Assembly (NCBI RefSeq): GCF_003666245.1
Contig: NZ_MJLZ01000021.1
Coordinates: 1 to 64,000, forward strand
Reading direction: 5' to 3'
DNA from: Brenneria alni
GTDB lineage: Bacteria; Pseudomonadota; Gammaproteobacteria; Enterobacterales; Enterobacteriaceae
DNA length: 64,000 nt
The first letter of the stretch is position 1. Each line of letters begins with the position of its first letter. The position numbers and the translations under genes are program-made. The notes below the pieces were generated by a model. The model saw only the letters and a list, made by a program, of their open reading frames with translations, was not told the DNA's origin and ran no database searches. Shown one piece after another: positions 60,256-64,000 of this stretch.

Positions 60256-61407
60256 ATGATGAAAGCATTACATTTTGGCGCCGGAAATATTGGCCGTGGA
60301 TTTATTGGCAAACTGTTGGCCGATGCCAATATCGAACTGACGTTTGCTGACGTCAGTCAGCCGCTGCTGGATGCGTTGAACAGTCGCAAAAGCTATCAGG
60401 TGCATATTGTGGGTGAACAAACCCAGGTTGATACCGTCAGTAACGTTAGTGCGGTTCACAGCGGCAGCCAGGAGGCGGTGGCGCTGATTGCCGAAGTCGA
60501 TCTGGTAACGACGGCCGTAGGGCCGCAAATTCTCGAAAAGATTGCCGGCACTGTCGCTCAGGGGTTGGTGAAACGTCATGATAATGGCAATTTGCAGCCG
60601 TTGAACATCATTGCCTGCGAAAATATGGTGCGCGGCACCAGCCAGCTTAAGCAGCATGTGCTGAAACTGCTGCCGGAAGATAAGCTGGAGTGGGTGGTGG
60701 AGCATGTGGGATTCGTCGATTCCGCCGTTGACCGTATCGTGCCGCCTTCAGAGGCAGGCAATAGCGATGTGCTGGCGGTTACGGTGGAAACGTTCAGTGA
60801 ATGGATTGTTGACCAGACGCAGTTCAGCGGCGAGCCTCCTGCCATCCCCGGTATGGAACTGACCGATAATCTGATGGCATTTGTTGAACGCAAACTGTTT
60901 ACGCTGAACACCGGCCATGCCATTACCGCTTATCTTGGCCAGCAGGCCAGACATCAGACTATCCGCGACGCCATCCTCGATCCGGAGATACGCGCTGTGG
61001 TCAGAGGGGCGATGGAAGAGAGCGGCGCGGTGCTGATTAAGCGCTACGGCTTTGATGCCGGTAAGCACGCGGCATACATCAATAAAATTCTCAGCCGCTT
61101 TGAAAATCCCTACCTGCACGATGATGTAGAACGTGTGGGACGCCAGCCGCTGCGCAAGCTGAGTGCCGGTGATCGGCTGATTAAGCCGCTGCTGGGTACG
61201 CTGGAATATCAATTGCCGCACGATAACCTGATTATTGGTATTGCTGCGGCGCTGCACTACCGCAGCGAGCAGGATCCGCAGGCACAGGAGTTGGCCGCAT
61301 TACTGCAAAATCTTGGCCCACAAGCTGCGCTGGCGCAGATTTCCGGTCTGGATGCCGACAGTAAGGTTGTCGCGCAGGCGGTGAATGTGTATAACGCCAT
61401 GCAGTAA
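60256..61407 (+). CDS. mtlD: Mannitol-1-phosphate 5-dehydrogenase
   Basis: MtlD (383 aa) oxidises mannitol-1-phosphate to fructose-6-phosphate with NAD+. The N-terminal cofactor motif is [20 protein letters not shown], and the catalytic region is [17 protein letters not shown], with a conserved lysine expected near [14 protein letters not shown]. Two adjacent ATG codons (60256, 60259) are possible; AAAGG suits the first, while E. coli starts at the second. Confidence 0.97.
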   Translation: MMKALHFGAGNIGRGFIGKLLADANIELTFADVSQPLLDALNSRKSYQVHIVGEQTQVDTVSNVSAVHSGSQEAVALIAEVDLVTTAVGPQILEKIAGTVAQGLVKRHDNGNLQPLNIIACENMVRGTSQLKQHVLKLLPEDKLEWVVEHVGFVDSAVDRIVPPSEAGNSDVLAVTVETFSEWIVDQTQFSGEPPAIPGMELTDNLMAFVERKLFTLNTGHAITAYLGQQARHQTIRDAILDPEIRAVVRGAMEESGAVLIKRYGFDAGKHAAYINKILSRFENPYLHDDVERVGRQPLRKLSAGDRLIKPLLGTLEYQLPHDNLIIGIAAALHYRSEQDPQAQELAALLQNLGPQAALAQISGLDADSKVVAQAVNVYNAMQ

Positions 61408-61550
61408 TCGGCGCCTCTCGGCACAAGGCAGTTTTGATCCTGGGTGCGTTCGGAACAGGCGATATTGGTTATAACCGACATCGCCGTATCCACCGGTAAA
61501 GCATGTTTCCGGGGTAAGGCAAATCTGCGCACGGGTTAAAGGTACGAGAA

Positions 61551-62087
61551 GTGACGATGGAAGAGACACAGGCGTTTGAAAACCGGGTTCTTGAATCACT
61601 GAATTCAGCAACGACGGTACGCAGTTTTATGCTCCGGGCTGTTGAACTGCTGGCTGAGGCGGCCAGCATTCTGATGTTGCAGGTATTTCGCAAGGATGAC
61701 TACGCGGTTAAATATGCGGTTGAACCACTGATGACGGGAACCGGCCCGCTTGGCGATCTTTGCGTGCGCCTCAAGCTGATTTATGGATTGGGCATGATCA
61801 GCCGTAAAGAGTATGAAGATGCCGAATTATTGATGGTGTTGGGTGAAGAGCTGGCGCACGACGAGCATGATTATCGTTTTACTGATGATGAAATTCTTGG
61901 CCCGATTGGCGAGTTGCATTGTGTCAGCGCATTGCCTCAAGAACCGGCTTTTCCCACAGGCGGCGACCCTACCGATCAATTACTGATTGGTATGCGACAA
62001 CAGCGCTATCAGCAGATGATTCGCTCCACGCTGGTGCTGTCGCTTACCACACTGATTTCCCGCATCAGCCTGAAAAAAGCCTTCTGA
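61551..62087 (+). CDS. mtlR: Mannitol operon repressor MtlR
   Basis: MtlR (178 aa) represses the mtl operon in E. coli, although it has no obvious DNA-binding fold. Conserved blocks are ETQAFENRVLESLNSATTVR, LQVFRKDDYAVKYAVEPL and LIYGLGMISRKEYEDAELLM. The start may be GTG 61551 (AAAGG eight to nine bases upstream) or ATG 61557; both are shorter than the E. coli protein (195). It follows mtlD after 143 bases. Confidence 0.94.
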   Translation: MTMEETQAFENRVLESLNSATTVRSFMLRAVELLAEAASILMLQVFRKDDYAVKYAVEPLMTGTGPLGDLCVRLKLIYGLGMISRKEYEDAELLMVLGEELAHDEHDYRFTDDEILGPIGELHCVSALPQEPAFPTGGDPTDQLLIGMRQQRYQQMIRSTLVLSLTTLISRISLKKAF

Positions 62088-62168
62088 TCCCCGCCTCCAC
62101 TGCGTTCGCAACCTGTTTAGTGTATGCTTATGCCCCGCATGATTCCCGGTTATACAGGTTTATAGGTT

Positions 62169-62525
62169 ATGAAAGAGCAAGAAGAAATAAAACGCCTCAG
62201 CGATCAACTGGACAAGTTGAACCGTAAACAAGACGCGCTGCTTGCACAGGGGGATGCAGAGGCTATCACGCTCAATATGGCGGAGTGCGAGAAGCTGACG
62301 GCGGAGATTGAGCGCCTGCGCAAAGTAAGAGAGCAAAAACTCAGCCAGGAAGCGCAAAAGCTGACCCGCTTGCCGTTTAGCCGCGCTATTACCAAAAAAG
62401 AGCAGGCGAATATGGGGGCATTGAAGAAAAGTGTACGCGGATTGATCGTCGTGCACCCAATGACGGCGCTGGGGCGTGAACTGGGTTTAAAAGAGATGAC
62501 GGGTTACGCCGCTAAACCATTTTAA
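62169..62525 (+). CDS. yibL: Ribosome-associated protein YibL
   Basis: YibL (118 aa) is a DUF2810 protein found with ribosomes in E. coli; its exact role is unknown. The N-terminal two thirds is a charged coiled-coil-like helix (about 3-65). The conserved tail is [20 protein letters not shown] and [19 protein letters not shown]. It follows mtlR, as in E. coli. Confidence 0.95.
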   Translation: MKEQEEIKRLSDQLDKLNRKQDALLAQGDAEAITLNMAECEKLTAEIERLRKVREQKLSQEAQKLTRLPFSRAITKKEQANMGALKKSVRGLIVVHPMTALGRELGLKEMTGYAAKPF

Positions 62526-62537
62526 GTCTGATGCCGT

Positions 62538-62571
62538 GGTCATCACGGTTTAGGTGTCACCCGTGATGACC
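62538..62571. terminator. Hairpin between convergent yibL and the chemoreceptor gene
   Basis: GGTCATCACGG (62538-62548) pairs perfectly with CCGTGATGACC (62561-62571) over 12 bases. T-runs are absent on both sides, yet the place between convergent genes suggests a two-way terminator. Confidence 0.6.
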
Positions 62572-62589
62572 GCCGACGTATTACAGGTA

Positions 62590-64000
62590 TTACCGCCGGT
62601 AGCCCAACTGGGGTGATGAGCTGGAAAGCGCGATGCTGGCTGGCGTGGCGTCGTCTTGTGAGTTTGCAAGACGAAATACGGAAACGGCCTGTTTGAGCAA
62701 CGTCGCCTGTTCTTCGAGAGAGTCCGCAGCCGCAGAGGATTCTTCAACCAGCGCAGCGTTTTGCTGAGTGGTGCTGTCCATTTCCACAATAGCCTGATTG
62801 ACCTGTGCAATGCCACGGCTCTGTTCATCCGAAGCCGTGGTTATCTCACCCATGATGTCATGTATCTGCGTCACGGAAGTGACGACATCATTTATGGTTT
62901 TACCCGCATTGCCGACCAGGGTGGCGCCGCGCCCGATCTGGCTGACCGTCTCGGCAATCAGTCCCTCAATCTCTTTGGCAGCCTGCGAACTACGCTGTGC
63001 CAGATTGCGAACTTCACCGGCAACCACGGCGAAACCACGGCCTTGCTCACCGGCACGGGCGGCTTCAACTGCGGCGTTCAGCGCCAGAATATTGGTCTGG
63101 AAGGCGATGCCGTTAATCACCGAGGTGATCTCGGCAATACGTTTGGAACTGTGCTCAATGTCGTTCATGGTTTTCACCACATTGTTCACCTGTTCACCGC
63201 CTTGCTTCGCCGTCTGGGTTGCGCTGATAACCAGCGTGTTGGCGTGATGCGCATTGTCTGCATTCTGTTTGACCGTTGCGGTGAGTTGCTCCATGCTGGC
63301 GGCGGTCTGCTCAACGGCGGCAGCTTGTTGTTCTGTGCGTGAGGATAGATCGGTGTTACCCGCCACGATCTCCCCTGACGCGGTGAAGATCTGGCTGACA
63401 CCGACGCGGATATCGTCGATCATGTTATGCAGATTGGCGTTCATTTTCGCCATTGCTCTGATGAGTTGACCCAGTTCATCGCGGCGGGCGGTATTGACCG
63501 TCATGGTGAGATCGCCGGTAGCGATACGTTCGGCCATATCCAGCGTGTTACTCAGCGGTGTCGTAATCTGGCGTGAGATATACCAGGAAACCATGATCCC
63601 CAGGATAAGCGTAATCAGCGCGGTAACGACCATCTGTATCTCGGAAGAACGAATATCCTGCTGAGTAAGCTCTAGCTGATCGTGCAGCAGGGATTGGATA
63701 GTCGCATTGAGCGCGTCCGCACTGGCGATCATCTGTTTAGCCTGCGCCTGCTCTTCCTGATAGGCGGGCATATAAGCCATGGCCCGCTCTTCATAAGTCT
63801 CCAGGGTGCTCCGGACAGGCGCGAGGATTGCTTGCTGTTCGTTGGACAGATTCTGGTACAACGCGGTTGACGAAGTTTGTGCATCATCAATGGCTTTGGC
63901 AAGTTCTTCCTCTGATTCCTTATCGAGAGATAACAACAAACCGCGGACATGATAACGAACCGCCGTTAATTTCTGCTGAAGATCGGAAAGGAGTAACTGA
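62590..64000 (-). CDS. Methyl-accepting chemotaxis protein (5' end outside the window)
   Basis: The frame stays open to the right edge, so the N-terminus (first membrane helix and start) is missing. What is seen is the rest of a four-helix-bundle periplasmic sensor, TM2 (VTALITLILGIMVSWYIS), a HAMP domain (ISRQITTPLSNTLDMAERIA) and the signalling domain with the hairpin tip region IAFQTNILALNAAVEAARAG and FAVVAGEVRNLAQRS. It ends in SPQLGYRR without the NWETF-type CheR/CheB docking tail. The ligand is unknown. Confidence 0.92.
   Translation of the reverse strand, partial: QLLLSDLQQKLTAVRYHVRGLLLSLDKESEEELAKAIDDAQTSSTALYQNLSNEQQAILAPVRSTLETYEERAMAYMPAYQEEQAQAKQMIASADALNATIQSLLHDQLELTQQDIRSSEIQMVVTALITLILGIMVSWYISRQITTPLSNTLDMAERIATGDLTMTVNTARRDELGQLIRAMAKMNANLHNMIDDIRVGVSQIFTASGEIVAGNTDLSSRTEQQAAAVEQTAASMEQLTATVKQNADNAHHANTLVISATQTAKQGGEQVNNVVKTMNDIEHSSKRIAEITSVINGIAFQTNILALNAAVEAARAGEQGRGFAVVAGEVRNLAQRSSQAAKEIEGLIAETVSQIGRGATLVGNAGKTINDVVTSVTQIHDIMGEITTASDEQSRGIAQVNQAIVEMDSTTQQNAALVEESSAAADSLEEQATLLKQAVSVFRLANSQDDATPASIALSSSSPQLGYRR

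Overview
The window comes from an enterobacterium (order Enterobacterales). It is most like Pectobacteriaceae such as Brenneria, Pectobacterium or Dickeya, but the genus is not fixed by the sequence alone. The evidence is E. coli-type gene neighbourhoods (yidQ-ibpA-ibpB-yidE, tag-yiaC, glyQ-glyS, mtlA-mtlD-mtlR-yibL), an E. coli-like dppABCDF operon, ERIC repeats, and CRP-rich mtl control DNA. No tRNA, rRNA, CRISPR array, insertion sequence or prophage was seen.

Layout. 0.2-3.1 kb: leftward operon for a three-subunit flavin/[2Fe-2S] amine or imino-acid dehydrogenase (HcnABC / opine oxidase / hydroxyproline dehydrogenase type). 3.4-7.0 kb: yidQ, the heat-shock pair ibpA and ibpB (each with a ROSE-like leader) and the antiporter yidE. 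7.4-14 kb: carboxylate block with a DASS carrier, dcuSR, glk and a CitS-type carrier. 14-15 kb: AT-rich DNA without genes. 15-20.7 kb: dppABCDF. 21-40.3 kb: a nitrogen-scavenging region for pyrimidines. 40.3-45.7 kb: a small arginine-like metabolite cluster (LysE exporter, argininosuccinate lyase, formyltransferase, argininosuccinate synthase, divergent LysG/ArgP-type regulator). 46-51.9 kb: DUF4432 protein, ghrB, an ADP-ribosylglycohydrolase, yiaC, tag and a TSUP carrier. 52-55 kb: glyQS. 55.8-57.9 kb: iron-dependent alcohol dehydrogenase and yiaF. 58-62.5 kb: mannitol operon and yibL. 62.6-64 kb: a chemoreceptor cut by the window edge.

The pyrimidine region encodes every step of reductive uracil/thymine breakdown. 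PreTA reduces the ring, a dihydropyrimidinase opens it, a beta-ureidopropionase-type amidase releases beta-alanine, a class III aminotransferase gives malonate semialdehyde, and a YdfG-like dehydrogenase can reduce that to 3-hydroxypropionate. There is also an NMT1/THI5-type ABC importer, a RutR-like TetR regulator and a MocR regulator. The importer operon and the catabolic operon are 9 kb apart, yet both start with the same arrangement: possible NtrC sites, a -24/-12 (sigma-54) promoter, and a RutR-box-like palindrome starting exactly 19 bases after the promoter's -12 C. The DNA between them holds a second ABC importer and two decayed gene fragments, so it looks like an insertion into an older unit.

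The least familiar system is the argG-like / formyltransferase / argH-like / lysE cluster with its own LysG-type regulator. The three enzymes are translationally packed. The arrangement suggests a small exported basic amino acid, possibly a formamidine-type arginine mimic rather than arginine itself. That product is inference.
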